Part shown: positions 23,324 through 35,719 of the stretch, one piece after another
How the letters are laid out: every line of letters begins with the position of its first letter
Numbering within the stretch: the first letter of the stretch is position 1
Source: Dipteronia dyeriana
Taxonomy: Eukaryota; Streptophyta; Magnoliopsida; Sapindales; Sapindaceae
Assembly: GCA_032871835.1 (NCBI GenBank)
Contig: CM065303.1
Span: 53,172,597 to 53,236,596 of the forward strand
Length of the DNA: 64,000 nucleotides
Direction: 5' to 3'
The notes under the pieces: generated by a model
The model's database searches: none
Seen by the model: the letters and a program-made list of their open reading frames with translations, nothing else
Told to the model about the DNA's origin: nothing
Position numbers and translations under genes: made by a program

Positions 23324-23823
23324 GTTTGCATGTTGATTATCAAACTATTTCTTGATATATATTTAAAGCATATCTCTCACACACACACTTTGTTTATGGG
23401 TATGATGATATTTTAGCAATTGTTGAATAATTATGAGAGAACTTGAAAATTCTGTGTGTATCTCTCTTAGCATATGGAGCTTATTTTGTTGATATTTCTT
23501 CAAGTTGCTTGAATGTGTAATTGTGTGAACATCTTTGTGAACTTTATGTTATCATTGATTTTAGTTATAGCATTTATCAATGGGGAGCATTTTATGCTAG
23601 ACATTGTTCTCTTTTATGATATGTTCACATGCTTCATTTTGTTACATGTTGGCATATTTTGACTTAATAATACTTGTAAGATATTACTTACTATCTTTGT
23701 CTTGCATGATGATTCATTCTTAAGTCATATGTCATTGTGTTTATATATTTGTGACTAATATGCTTGTTTTGTCTTTCACTCACTTTTGTTGTATGTATAT
23801 AGCATCTTATATCACAAGAACAA

Positions 23824-24885
23824 ATGGGAAGAACTAAGGTTACTGGGAGTGGAAATCAATCGAATCCCATTGTGAAAGCCAAGTTTACCTCAAAGGGATC
23901 CAAAGCTTCAAGGTCAAATGATTTAGGGATTTTTGCAACTAAGAAGATATTTCAAGAGAGAGACATTGACTTAGGTAAATGTAAAGATTCTTATGTTCTT
24001 AAATGCATTAAGGATAGGAATTGGGAATTTTGGGTGAGCATGTTAGGAATAGTGAATGATACTCTTGTTAGAGAGTTTTATCATGAATATAGAAAGAGTG
24101 CCACCTTATTGGATGCTTTGATGGAGATTAGGGGTGTTGTATTTAGAGTTAACCCGAAAAACATTAACAAGTTTCTTGGGCTATCAAATGATATAGATTC
24201 AAACTTTCTAGATGTAGATGTTATTGAGAATCTAAATATCATGGGTAGAACTCTTTGTGACAATGCTTCTTTTGAGTGGAAAGGTAGAGCATATATTAGT
24301 CAACATGAGTTAACTAAGGCTAGTGCATTTTGGCATCTATTCATTTGCACTAATATTATTGGATCTTCGAATTCAACCGAGTTGAATAAAGACAAGATCA
24401 AAATAGTATATGCCTTAGTGACTGATCAACCTATAAACCTTGGGGATTTACTTATGTTTTATTTGGATAATGCGGCTTTCTCAACTAGAGGATATAAGAA
24501 GCTTGCATTACCGGAGTTTATAACTTCTTTGTGTTTAGCTCGTGGTGTTAAGAGTAGAGGAGATGATATGTTGGTACAACCCTTAGAAAAGTATAGTGAT
24601 AAATGTGTGTCATACATGTCATATAAGGATAAGAGTAAGACATGTGATACTTTTGGACTATTTAGTAGTTCACAAGTTGATTGTCAAGAGACTAGCATAA
24701 ACATTCTTCCGGATTGGGCTTTACATTTGAAGAAGAAGGTTGATGAGCTTAGTGCTATAGTTGATAAACAAGATGCTAGAATAAAAGAGTTGGAGGAGTG
24801 TATTGCCTCAAATTCAAGACAACCTCTCAAGCATTATGTTAGGTCAACTACACGCACATCTTTCTTTGATGGATCTAGTAGGTAG
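23824..24885 (+). CDS. Putative plant transposon protein (gag-like), intact 353 aa
   Basis: A single uninterrupted frame starts at ATG 23824 in a good context (ACAAATGGG) and ends at TAG 24883-24885. The N terminus is basic and Ser/Lys-rich (residues 1-40). The central 60-260 region has W-x-F, VREFYHEY, a VFRVNPKNINKFLGL block, a WHLF-C-N segment and a LPEFITSLCLARGV block. These resemble what I know as the putative plant transposon protein domain found in non-autonomous LTR elements. A short coiled coil (about 298-325) lies near the C terminus. There is no zinc knuckle and no enzymatic motif. Its function is not established. A structural role in particle formation is an inference from its position between the truncated 5' region and the polypurine tract. 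Confidence 0.8.
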   Translation: MGRTKVTGSGNQSNPIVKAKFTSKGSKASRSNDLGIFATKKIFQERDIDLGKCKDSYVLKCIKDRNWEFWVSMLGIVNDTLVREFYHEYRKSATLLDALMEIRGVVFRVNPKNINKFLGLSNDIDSNFLDVDVIENLNIMGRTLCDNASFEWKGRAYISQHELTKASAFWHLFICTNIIGSSNSTELNKDKIKIVYALVTDQPINLGDLLMFYLDNAAFSTRGYKKLALPEFITSLCLARGVKSRGDDMLVQPLEKYSDKCVSYMSYKDKSKTCDTFGLFSSSQVDCQETSINILPDWALHLKKKVDELSAIVDKQDARIKELEECIASNSRQPLKHYVRSTTRTSFFDGSSR

Positions 24886-25341
24886 TATTTGAGTCTCATG
24901 GTATGTTTCTTACCTTTTGGCATCATTTCATGTCAAAAGGGGGGAGAAAGAGTTACTAGAGTTGCTAGTTACTTAGTTTCCTTTTTATGTTGTTTTTGTG
25001 AACTTTTAAACTTTCAATGGCATGTAATAATTAGTCTTAAGATTTGGTTAAGAATTCTTGTATTTTGGCATGTATTGAGGGGGAGATACATGTATTTGTG
25101 GACTTAATTGTATATTCTTATCCATATTATATGTTGTCATTTGTTGTTTTTCTCTTGTATATGCATTGTGCTTTGAGATGATTTGTAGGTTGCTTCAAGA
25201 GAAGATTAAGATGAAGTTCAAGAGTTGGTGAAGATTTGTTATAGGAATCTTACTCATTGTAATGTGAGGGAGTGATTTTGTGACCTATCTTCATTTTTAT
25301 ATTTGTAGTAAATGTATAGATATTTTGACATGGAATTTACC
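24886..25341 (+). other. 3' untranslated internal region
   Basis: No gene is seen. The purine-rich boxes AAAAGGGGGGAGAAAG (about 24935) and GAGGGGGAGATACATG (about 25077) resemble extra polypurine tracts before the true one at 25342. Confidence 0.6.
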
Positions 25342-25353
25342 AAAGGGGGGGAT
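25342..25353 (+). promoter_or_regulatory. Polypurine tract of TGTTAGG-family element
   Basis: AAAGGGGGGGAT lies right before the LTR start TGTTAGG at 25354. Confidence 0.88.
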
Positions 25354-27925
25354 TGTTAGGTTTTAGTTTGTGTTGGCATTAATTCCATATCAAAATGATA
25401 TTTACTTGTAATGATTTAGTTGTTTAGATTTATCATGATTCAAGCTTCAAATAAGAATAAACAATAAGTCAAAGCAAGTTCTAAGTCTTCAAAGAGAAAG
25501 GATGCAATTTGGTTCTACAAAGGTATACTAAGACCTTATCTTTCTCTTACAAGGCTTAGGCCCACACACACATTTCATACGTTTGTGTCCCTGCATCGTT
25601 GTGCACCATTATAGGCACACACATACAATTCATTCATATGTGTCCCTGCATCGTTGTGCACCATGTATAACACATTCACACACTTGAAGATGAATGCTCA
25701 TGCATTGGTATGGAAATAACATGTTTTGGAATATGCATGATTGGAAACTATCTCTATGTAGTTTGCATTCTAGTGTGAATTGTGTTTGTGTGTGTATATG
25801 TTTGTATAACATGGATATTGAACTTGAATTGAGTTCCGGTCATTTTGGTTACTCATACTATTGATTTCAAGTTCTAAGTCAAAAGATATTACACTTTCAA
25901 ATCATGTTGCATACATTGTCTTCGTATTCGTATATCGAGTCAAATTATTATTTTCTGGGTTGAGTATCTTATATGTCCATGTCCGTGTGAGAGTTATGGT
26001 TTTTAATCCTCAAACGGATTTGAATTCCGAGTTTGAAAGCCTGAGAACGGTAGAAGAACGCTAGGGAAGCGTGAGGGGATTGCACCATGGCCGAATGCCA
26101 TGAAGGTGTGCATGCCCGAGATGGCACGTGGCCATCTCGGCCGCACAACCTTGATGCCCCGAGATGCCCACGCGCCATCTCGGGGGAACAATATCAAAGG
26201 AGGGAAATTTTGTCATTTGCTCCTTTCTTTCCCTCTCCTTTATAAACTATTTCCCTCTCACATTTCATTCTAAGAAGAAATTTAAACTAGTGTGCATAAT
26301 TTCTCTCTACAATTTCTCACCTTCCAAAGACCATAACTTCTTCATTTGAACTCTGATTTGAGTGATTCAAAGTTGAAAGTGTTTTTCTATTCATCCTCCA
26401 TCTTTTCTCTGAAGGTTTGAGTGAGTTTTGTTGTTTTTTTGGAGTCTAAACACACAAAAATGGGACTGCACCTAAATCAACTAAGGTATTGATTTTCTCT
26501 CAAAGTTTTCTCTTAAAACTTGGTCAATTGCCTTGGGTTTTCTTCTTCAACATATATTTGTATATTGTGAGTGTTTTGATTTGAGTTTTGAACTCTTTTA
26601 AAGCTAGGTTGAGTTTCAATTGAAATCATTCATGTTGAGTTAGGTTTTGATTTTGCCTATGTTTCACATGTTTGGGATCGTATTGTGCTAGTTTTGATTC
26701 TAGGACTATTTGATGATCTTTGATTGATTGATTTTGAGAAAAATAGTTCCTCACATGTATTAGGCTCTCTTGGCCGAATTCTCACATAATACATGTGCTT
26801 ATGTTCTTTTGAGTTATTCATGTGTTTTGTTGAATCTATGATTAGGAATATGCTCTAGAACTTTAGCTTAAATCTAATTGACTTTGTCATATGATTTTAG
26901 CATATTTTTGGTTTGTGTGATTTAAACTTGATCTTGTGATTTATTGAACATATCTTGTGATTCAAGTTTAGATCTATGCATGTATCTAGGTTGTGATTAT
27001 AGTTGAACATATCTTACATGATCTAGATTGTTTATACATGCATGATTGACTATACTATATGTGATTTGTGCATTCATGCTCATGTCTAGTATTTTCCATA
27101 GGATGTGTTGATCATAGCATTCTATGTTGCGTGATTGTTTGCGTTTTGCATTCATGATCACCTAGATGTCTTGTGAGAAGAAAGTCTTGACAATAGATGT
27201 GAGACCTATGGTGTTGAGCAAGAAGTCTTGGCAAGAGGCGTGATGCCTTGGATTGTCGAGCAAAGAAGTCTTGGCTAGAGTCGGGAGGACTCGGATAGTC
27301 GAGCAAAAAGTCTTGCCTAGGGTCGTGAGGATCCGGATATGTGAGCGAGAAAGTCTTGACTAGAGTCGTGAGGACTTAGTTGAGCAGGAAGTCTTGCCTT
27401 AGGTCGTGAGGATCCGGATAAGGTGAGCGAGAAAGTCTTGACAAGAGGTGTGAGGCCTCGGATTGTTGAGCATAGGGCGATAACTTCTAAAGTAGGATAG
27501 GATGGTAGTTTCTAGGTGAAGAGGTCACTTGAGAGATTGTACTTGTCTTATCTACTAGTGGATTTTGTTTGCCGGTGGCTGCTAGCCCGTGGATGTTTCC
27601 TCTTCGGAGGTTTACCACGTTATATCTTGTGTCAACTTTTCTCTATCCCTATCTATCTAGTATTTGTATTGTGGATAGCTGTATGTAAGTTGACTTCCTT
27701 TCTATAATATAGATTGTATATGTTTTACAATTACTTTTTTGTATCACACTTTACTTGTCTTTATATTTTGATTAATTGTTTTTAATTAATATATATATTG
27801 TGATACAAGCAATCTAGAGGGATAAACTTTTGTTTGTTTCTAAGGGAGTTGAAAAATGTGTCTAACTTATTCAACCCACTCCCCCTCAGGTCAGTCTTGA
27901 ACATTTAACCGTATTTATATTTTCA
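25354..27925 (+). repeat. 3' LTR, TGTTAGG family (2572 bp)
   Basis: It aligns with the solo LTR at 15984-18846. It starts TGTTAGGTTTTAG and ends TATATTTTCA. It keeps the hairpin CCGAGATGGC-ACGTG-GCCATCTCGG (26116-26140), the TATA box TATAAACT (26241), the 40-46 bp repeat block (about 27170-27480) and the segment near 27560-27640 that follows it. It is shorter than the solo copy because of small deletions and one fewer CA-rich unit. Confidence 0.92.
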
Positions 27926-29258
27926 CAGTCTAGATCGGTTTTTGGGGCAAGCTCCATGCAGAAGGTTACCCCATAGATTCTGGTTAACGAAATTTCTTAG
28001 TTAACACTATAATTTTCTAAATAATTAAAGCAAACACATAATTCTGAAATAATCAAATTAAGAGATAGTATCGCTTCCCCCTCTAACGTTTACCCTATTA
28101 GTCAAAATCTCTCCTCTAATTCTATTCGCCAAATCCCCCAAATGTTTAAAAAGTACCTAAAATACCCTATATCGTAAACTATTATGCTAAATATTTTAAA
28201 CATTTAAAGGTAATAAGGTAAATTGGTCGAAATTGAAATTGAAAATGATTTAACAAAATAAAAAAATAAGAATTTAAAAAGTGATGCAATAATATCATTG
28301 AAAGAAATAATTTTTAAAAATAATTTTGAAAATTAAAAAGAATCCTATATTGAAACCAAGTTGAAATCAATACATCTATTGAAAAAAAAAATACATCTAT
28401 TTAAAAAAAAAGTAAAAAAAAATAGTGGAGATCCACCGGATCTCCACATCTAGATCTCCATCGATGGGGCAATCTCAATCCATGGAGATCATCTTCGTTG
28501 ATGGAGCCATCTCCATCAATGAAGATTGTTTCCATTGATAGAGATCCATTCATAGAGATCTAGAGATCTCCATCAATGGAGATAAGATGGTGGAGATCTT
28601 TTTTTTTTCTTTTTGCTTTTTTTTTAAAAAAAAAAAAAATCTTTCATTTTTGTTTTATAAATTTTCTTTTAACCTCCACCGTCCATAACAAAGATGATAT
28701 AGACCATCCATATCAAAGATGATATTGATGGTGGAGATCCATTAAAGAAAAAGGTTCTAAAAGTTTCTAACACTGTTTACACCTCTATTTCTTATTAGCA
28801 TGAAAAATGAGAAAAATATTCTTAATACACGATTACAAAATTAAGTCTCGTGCTTTTATTTATCCGAGACTTACAGATGGAACTGCAAAAACAAAAAAAA
28901 AATACTACCCGAGATTTATTGCTCTATTATTATTATTTTTTTGTTTATCTTCTTCATCGATCTACATTTGAGATCTGTTCGATCTCCATATCAATTGAAG
29001 TTTTTGAAAAAAACAATTTTAAAAGGATGGAAAAAAAATAAAAGAAAAAATGGAGGCATTTTTATTCATCACCATAATTTGGTATCGTTTAAACTCAAAT
29101 TATTAACTCGGTGATAATCACAAAAGTTGAGAAGTAAAGAGTGTTATTTACCTATATTCTCAATTAATATATATTTTTTATTTAACTCTTTTTTTCAAAC
29201 CCATTTGTTTATAACTACTCGAACAAAAATGTCTTTTAACATAACCATTAAATTTTGT
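27926..29258. other. Intergenic AT-rich DNA
   Basis: No gene is supported. 28430-28600 is a patch of shuffled ATGGAGAT, TCTCCATC and GATCTCCA motifs that form many short inverted repeats. The rest is A/T runs and short unsupported frames. Confidence 0.6.
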
Positions 29259-29266
29259 GTGAGCTA

Positions 29267-30733
29267 TAGACATTACTGCGGTTCAGTTCCTACAATGGAA
29301 CCGAACTGGAACCGTGGTCTCGGAATTGGAACGGGTTTTCCGATTTTGGAATCGAAACCGGAATATGAACCGAAACCAGAATGGTTCCAGTTTTGGTTTC
29401 CAAAATTTCAGAACTGGATTGGAACCACCGATTTGAATCGCCGGTTCTAGAACCGACAGTTCCATTAATAGATTTATTTAAAAAAAAAAACCCACCTATG
29501 AACTCTCTCTTTCGCTCTCTATCTCTTTTTATTTCTTTATAATTTCATATCTCTCTCTTTCAAATCATCTCGTCCATCTCTTCTTCATCTTGTCGAGTCT
29601 CTCCTCAGTTCACTGTTCACTGACTTTGATTTTTTTTTTTATTTGGACTAGTGGCCTGTGATTGAAGTTGTTGATTTGGGTTGATTTGTGATTTGAGGGT
29701 GATTTGAGAGAGAGAGATAACAATGAAGATCAGAAGATGAAGAATCGAAGGTGATTTGGGATCTAGTAGGGTTGTCTCTAGAAATTTTAAGGCCCAAACC
29801 ATTTAATGATATTAATAAAAATCATGGCCCTATATAAAAATTAGAACGATGCTTAGGTATTGAATGGTCATTACCCAAAATAGTGACCCCACCAATGGGA
29901 GTGAAACACGTGTCTTTTATTCTTTTATTTTTTACATTTATCTCACAAAATTGGGTACTGATTGGTAAGTACGTGAGTATTGTTTTAAAAATTACTATCA
30001 TTAAAGAAATGTTAGCAATTCATTTGGACTAGGTCAACAAATAAAGTGGACTCCGACGGAGTCACGGAGTGAGTGGGTGACGATTTTGACTATGTTAGCA
30101 AAGAAATTTTAGCAATTCAATTAGATTCTCTTTAAAAAAAAATCATTTGGACTCTCAAACAATGTAAAATTAACCCTAATATGTTATAATCGATTGGACT
30201 TTAATGTTTATTTCTATAAAATAGAACTAGATATGGATAATTGAGCCGTATTAAAAAAAACAAAGTTATATTTAAAATTGGACACTTCTTATACTAAAAT
30301 AAATTAGATATGAGACCCTAAAAGAAAAAAAAAATGACCATTTAGGGACCCTAGTAAAATGCTAGGATTTAATATACCTATGGGCTGTTCCTGGGATCTA
30401 GGTACTTCTGTAGTGATCTGGGTACTTGGGTAGTGATATTCGAAGTTGCTTTAATTGGTGTTGATATTTGGATCATTGGATGGGTATGTATTAGATTATT
30501 AGATATGGGTAGGTATTAGACGATTAGGTAATGGGTGTCGGGTCAATCATTGATTGACTGATTGGGTTAAAAAACAAAAAAAGAATCGAATCGGAACCGG
30601 GGTATCGGAATTAGAAGCAATGGTTTCGGTTTTGGTTTCGGTTTTAGTTTCGATTTTAGTTTCGGTGACCCGCGAACCTAAACCACCGGTTTGAAACGGA
30701 GAACCGAATCGAGCCGAAACCGGGGTCACTCTA
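29267..30733. mobile_element. hAT-type non-autonomous DNA transposon
   Basis: The ends are TAGACATTACTGCGG on the left and, inverted, TAGAGTGACCCCGG on the right. They are flanked by GTGAGCTA (29259-29266) and GTGAGCTG (30734-30741), an 8-bp duplication with one change. Both subterminal zones are packed with CGGTTC, GGAACC and CGGTTTCGGTTT motifs in opposite orientation, as in hAT elements that bind transposase at subterminal repeats. No transposase frame is seen. A CT-rich 5'-UTR-like stretch (29500-29615) may come from the parent gene. Confidence 0.75.
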
Positions 30734-30761
30734 GTGAGCTGCAAGGAGAAAATGGTCATTA

Positions 30762-31026
30762 AGGGTGCGTTTGGAACGAAGATGAGACAGGACAATGTGA
30801 GACTGGACTGGACAGGACAGGACAAGACTGAACAGGACAAGACAAGACTGGACATGTTGTTCTATGTTGTGTTTGGAATGCCTAGACAGAACTATAAACT
30901 GTATTGTTATACGTTTTGTATGGCTGGGACAGGACGGAACAAGAGATTTAAATAACCAGAGTATCCCTATTATATATATAACAACATAGACTATAATATT
31001 TTTATATTATTATATTAAATATATAT
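30762..31026 (+). mobile_element. Truncated Harbinger-like MITE
   Basis: It starts after TTA with GGGTGCGTTTGG-ACGAAGATGAGACAGGACA. It is similar to the inverted right half of the 61320-62041 element, including GACAGAAC, CTGTTATA-GTTTTG-TATGGCT and the A/T-rich middle. The other end is missing. A 20-bp direct duplication follows at 31027. Confidence 0.7.
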
Positions 31027-31066
31027 GACCGACGTCAGACTAAATTGACCGACGTCAGACTAAATT
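31027..31066 (+). repeat. 20-bp perfect tandem duplication
   Basis: The unit GACCGACGTCAGACTAAATT occurs twice head to tail, just after the truncated Harbinger-like copy. It contains the palindrome GACGTC. Confidence 0.95.
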
Positions 31067-31584
31067 CCCTTTTGAATTCATCTCTTTCTAGAACCACAAT
31101 AAAATTACATGAAACTAAATTTAGGATTCGGGATAATCTACTAAAACTCAGTATTTCAAATCTCATCCAATTAATCACTTGTCAATACGATTGTGCTGCA
31201 CAACTCTCATCAAATCAGTTTCCATCTTTGCTTTTGTCTCTCGCTGTCTACTTCTCTTTATTTTATTTTTATTTTTTTTATCTGACAACAATATATCATC
31301 AATCGAGTCAAAATGTTTAGAAGAAACTGGTTATTAACAAATTTTGCTTATTTCAATTTACATTGCTAATGCATCAATACAACATCACGATCACAGTTCC
31401 CCAAGTAAAACCATGAAAATTAATATCTTTTGCACAAAGATCTTATTATAATTAAGCAACCATCTAATATATTAAAGGTTCTACCTGCCATATCCATTTA
31501 CAGAGAACAAACATCTACTCGACCCAAATTACATGGGAGCTATTAAAACCACGGAGAGACCTAGACAAAGCATACAAACAGCAT
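31067..31584. other. 3' flank of Nudix gene
   Basis: No separate gene is seen. The right part is the probable 3' untranslated region of the minus-strand Nudix gene. Confidence 0.5.
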
Positions 31585-34558
31585 TCACCATTTCGCCGAT
31601 TTACATTTAGCAGCTCTTCCATTGTCAAAGTAAGGCCCGAAGGTTCTAATGACTTCCTCATATGTTGGCCGTTTGTAATCAACTGCCTGCAACCGATAAC
31701 ATTTGTATATTAGCCTCTTGATTATATATACACCAACATGTTATTTTAAAATTTTGTGAAATAAATTTTAGCAGAATACCTGCTCAATAACTTCCTCAGG
31801 ATTCGCCCATTTCCACTCTGCAAATTCTGGGTCAGCTTCACCGGTTGCTAAGTTGATCTCACTCTCATCTTTAGTTAGTCTCATAAGAAACCTGTTGATT
31901 GTCCAAGTTTGATGATCAGGCCACAAGATTATATATGGAAACAGAAGGATATATATATATACCCTTACCCAAAAATGCAAGAGCCACATGTCAGATGTCT
32001 ACACGAGTCTAATGACTTAAATACTATACCAAGCAAGTGTAGAACGAAATAAAGACATCTAACTATTTATTATTGCATAAAAAGGGGCTTAATTAGTATT
32101 TTCACCAGTACGGTAACCATAATAAGTCAAACAGTAAGCCAGCTTCATAATTACATATATGGTATTCATCAAACTTGTACTTACTTAAAGCCCTCTGATC
32201 ACCTATAAATTCAGATTCTTGTCCCTTGAATCTAAGATATACATAGATGAATAAGCAAAATGAGCTAGGAGATCAGTTATAGTGAAAATAATTTGGTTTT
32301 GGTACGGTATGCCAAACAATACCAATTATCTTTGACAAGGAAAAACAGCTCAACTTGCAACATAAATCAGAAGAGGTGATTAAAGATTCACAAAAAATGT
32401 GAGCACCACAACTAATATACCGAGGGAGGGTGGATACTGATATAAAACAGCCAGCAACTCTAGTGATAAAAATCTTAGTTAATCGTGTAATAAACCTCTT
32501 TAAAACAGATTCCATCGAATATTAATGAGGGTTTAAGGCAGCTTCTCTTCCTGATAGAGGATTAAATTTTCCGGCTTAAACACAGCCTAAGGAACATGCA
32601 ATTCTAAAAAAGAAACAAGTTCTGAACTTCTAACAGAATTCCTTAGCTAAAGTGAATTTAATTCCTCTCCTATTCATAAGGTGACATTAACAATCTCTCT
32701 CAGCCAAAGAATCTGCATTATTCATTTAAGTAAATTTTATTAGCCAATTGTTCATTTCATTTCTTTCTTATAGTAATATTTTCAATCCTTATACTTCAAA
32801 AAAAATATAATTAAAAAAATTCAATCCTTGTCAATGACAATGTCCTTGTTTGGACTACAGTCTCATTATGTCTTCTCTTAACGTTGTGGTTGATCAAGAT
32901 AATGAATCATATCAAAATCCGGATCATCCATTGAGCTATATAAACCAGCATTTGCATTGTGAATGCACATGTGGATGTGATACAGAGGCAGAGGGAAAGC
33001 GGGGAGACATACCACTTCTGTGCTTGCCCATGCCATTCACCTCCCCAGAGACGATTTACTTTGGCCTTCACAGCAGGAGGGAAGTCATAAGTCAACCAAT
33101 TTGGTACCTGACATTATACAACCTTGATTATATGTAAGAACCGAAAAAACAAAAAATAAAAAAGAAGCAAAGAGGGGTATAAACCATCCTACGCAAACTC
33201 TATTGGCAATTCAAGACCATCCTAGATGCATTAAATGCATTCAGAGTCGATCTATTTTAAGAATCTTCATAGTTTGCCCCGGTAATACTAGAAGAATAAA
33301 ATTCAGTTTAAAGGTCAAGGGAGGAAGGACAAGTCACAGGAAATAATAGTTTTTCACAAACAAAATTGTGGCACAAATTATACCAACATTTTCTGTTCAT
33401 TTTATTTGCTCTTGATATGCTAGCCAATTTTTCGGTTACGTACTGTCTGGTTCAATGCGTGAACATATTCATAATCAAAAATATATTCATAGTAGATTTG
33501 AATCTAAGTTCCTCTTAACAATCTTTATACACATTAATTTTTTCTTGTTTTCATCTTTTTGATGACCTGGAAATTACATACCCTAGTTACAGCTTTATAA
33601 TGGAATTCCACAATTAATATAGAAGAAAAATAACATAGAGTGACATGCCAAGTTGCCAACACATTGGGGGTGCCACTAAGAGGGCCAGTGAAATTGTTTA
33701 AACAGCAAAGTGAAGCATAATAGTACCAACAATGTATACAAACCTCAGCAATAATTTCAGCAGACACTATTCCGGTTTCTTCACGCAATTCCCTGATGGC
33801 TGCAGACTTGGGCTCCTCACCATCTTCAATACCCCCCTAAAACCCCCATAAACAATGCGTTAAATACGGCTAAAAGTACACAAACACCCCCCTTCGAAAT
33901 TCAAAGATTTACGCAATTTCTTAGTACCATCTCAAAAAACAAAAAAAAAACACTCGAGTAAAAGAGTTGTATATTTTTTTTCTCCTAATAATTTAGGGAA
34001 CTACAATGTCAACGCCTAAAAGATCAAGTGCATCACATATAAAAAAGAAAAAATAAATAATAAGTAACTAAAAAAAAACCTATATCGATACTTGAACATT
34101 TTTTTAGAAATTAATAGAGAATGGCCCTTCACATTGAATTGAAAGTAACATTAATTATATCAATTGAATCCATATATCTCCATAGATGAATTTTTTGAAA
34201 ACAAACACCTGAGGCATCTGCCATGCTCCCGGAACGTTCAATCTAGAAGCCACAAACACCTGCAAGAAAATCAATACACTTAATTAGCACATAATCTAGA
34301 GTTAGTATAATTTTTAATTTTTATTAATATTATTATTACTCTCATACTGTATAAAAACAAACAAACAATATGCATAAAAATTCAATATTCTACTAAATTC
34401 CACAACCAAATTCACAAACATACATTAAAATCTAACACACAGACCCAACATAATGTATTTTATATATAATCAGAATCTGAAGAAAAAAAAACCTGAGAAT
34501 TGGAGTTGACGAGACAGACGCCGACGTTGGGTCGATAACCAGAGGGGAGGCCCTCCAT
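31585..34558 (-). CDS. NUDT25: Nudix hydrolase, Ap4A pyrophosphohydrolase (NUDT25 type)
   Basis: Six exons on the minus strand are 34558-34493, 34259-34209, 33836-33744, 33107-33013, 31891-31780 and 31686-31585. All introns are GT-AG, and all exons join in frame to give 172 residues, close to the roughly 175 of Arabidopsis NUDX25. The start MEGLPSGYRPNVGVCL is the family start, with no transit peptide, so a cytosolic form is likely. The complete Nudix box G-x5-E-x7-REL-x-EE-x-GI is in exon 3 (about residues 40-62) with the metal-binding Glu residues. LTYDFPPAVKAKVNRLWGG and the C-terminal CKSAKW end are also typical. The family splits diadenosine tetraphosphate asymmetrically into ATP and AMP, and is related to bacterial RppH. 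No break is seen, so it looks functional. The exact paralogue (25, 26 or 27 type) is inferred from the lack of a targeting sequence. Confidence 0.95.
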
Positions 34559-35719
34559 TGAGTAACGATCGACGACTATGGATGATGGATTTTTGTCAAC
34601 TAACAGACACAGATAAATGGGTAAAATCACTATCGAGAATTCAGAGAAAATAAAAATATATTATTTTGAGAAGAAAAAAAATGAAAAAGCTGAGAGTGGT
34701 GTTTCTATGGGAATGAGTGCGCTGACTATGACAATTTGCTGACTTTTTTTTTTTTGTAGTCTCATGTGTTGTGACAATCTCTCTCTCTCTCCATTACTCT
34801 TTCTTATCCTGCGCACCCTCTTTTTCACTCAGGTTATTTTTTATTTTATTTTAGAGTCAATTGCTATAACATACTCTGGTATTTTATAATAACACAACAA
34901 TATTGTATTTTTGCTTTTATTACAAAAACATACCATTTACTGCTTTGACAACATTTAGGTCGGGTACTGTGGCAGAGGACGTAGAGAAAAGGACTAGGAG
35001 AGCATTGGATGAAGATCCCACCAGAAAATTTCATAAGAGATCTGATTGTTGAGAACCAAAACCAAAACCAGATTCAGATCTCTATTGGGAATTTGAAAAG
35101 GTGTGATCTCTAATGGTTTTTTTATATATATTTTTTCATTTTTTATTTTGTAATAATAAAATATAAAGTTAATAAAGTTAATATTATACCAAAACCTATT
35201 TTTACCCTTCAACAATTAAGAAGACTATTAAGTTTTATATTAAGTTTTATGTTCCTCAAACAAGTCAAGGGAATATTATTCTAATTAATGCAAAAGTACA
35301 ATATTGTTATTGTACTGCAAAACGTGAGTATCTTATTGCAATTAACCCTTCCTTTTATTAATTTTGTTGTTATTAATTGCGATGGAGGGGCAGTGTAATG
35401 GTAAGGTCGTCCCCATTATTATTATTTTGATAAAATAAGATTGACGTTAAACGAACAAAATATCACAAGCGATAATATGTTGAAAAAACATTAGGTAAAA
35501 TCCATAAATATAAATGATAAAAGGAAAATAAAGAATAACAACAATCAGACAAGCACAAAAACTAGGTGGAAAATAGTCATAAACAAAAAGTGGTACACAG
35601 GGCATACCATAAAGAAATATAAAGCATCATGAAAACTAAAAAGACTTTCGACCCATGTAGTCATTGCCAATGAACAAGAAATAAAACGGTGGGGTAAAAA
35701 ACCACTAAGTATCTGCCTC
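34559..35719. other. Upstream region of Nudix gene and intergenic DNA
   Basis: The first 250 bases should hold the Nudix promoter and 5' untranslated region on the minus strand. A T-run and a CTCTCTCTCTCT tract lie at 34744-34790. No other gene is supported. Confidence 0.5.

Larger units (their letters stand above)
23324..27925 (+). mobile_element. 5'-truncated LTR element of TGTTAGG family
   Basis: It has internal DNA, one intact gene, a polypurine tract and a complete 3' LTR, but no 5' LTR and no primer site. The left break abuts the broken end of the reverse copia element, so one deletion probably removed both missing ends. No RT, integrase or RNase H is present, so the family looks non-autonomous. 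CAGTC (27926-27930) is the probable right target-site copy. Confidence 0.82.

Noticed and set aside
15984..27925. The LTRs at 15984 and 25354 as the two ends of one 12-kb element
   Set aside because: The 15984 copy has perfect CAGCG on both its own sides and lies inside another LTR, and the base run after 27925 is CAGTC, so they are separate insertions.
27926..28060. Continuation of the reverse copia 5' LTR after 27925
   Set aside because: A loose similarity (TTAACAC...CACATAATT) to the 14016 LTR is present but too weak and too A/T-rich to support.
32850..33137. Plus-strand frame across the Nudix gene
   Set aside because: It is the antisense of exon 4 and its flanks, with no support of its own.
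35385..35430. tRNA or SINE start (GGGGCAGTGTAATGGTAAGGTC)
   Set aside because: It resembles an A box but no B box follows at the right distance.
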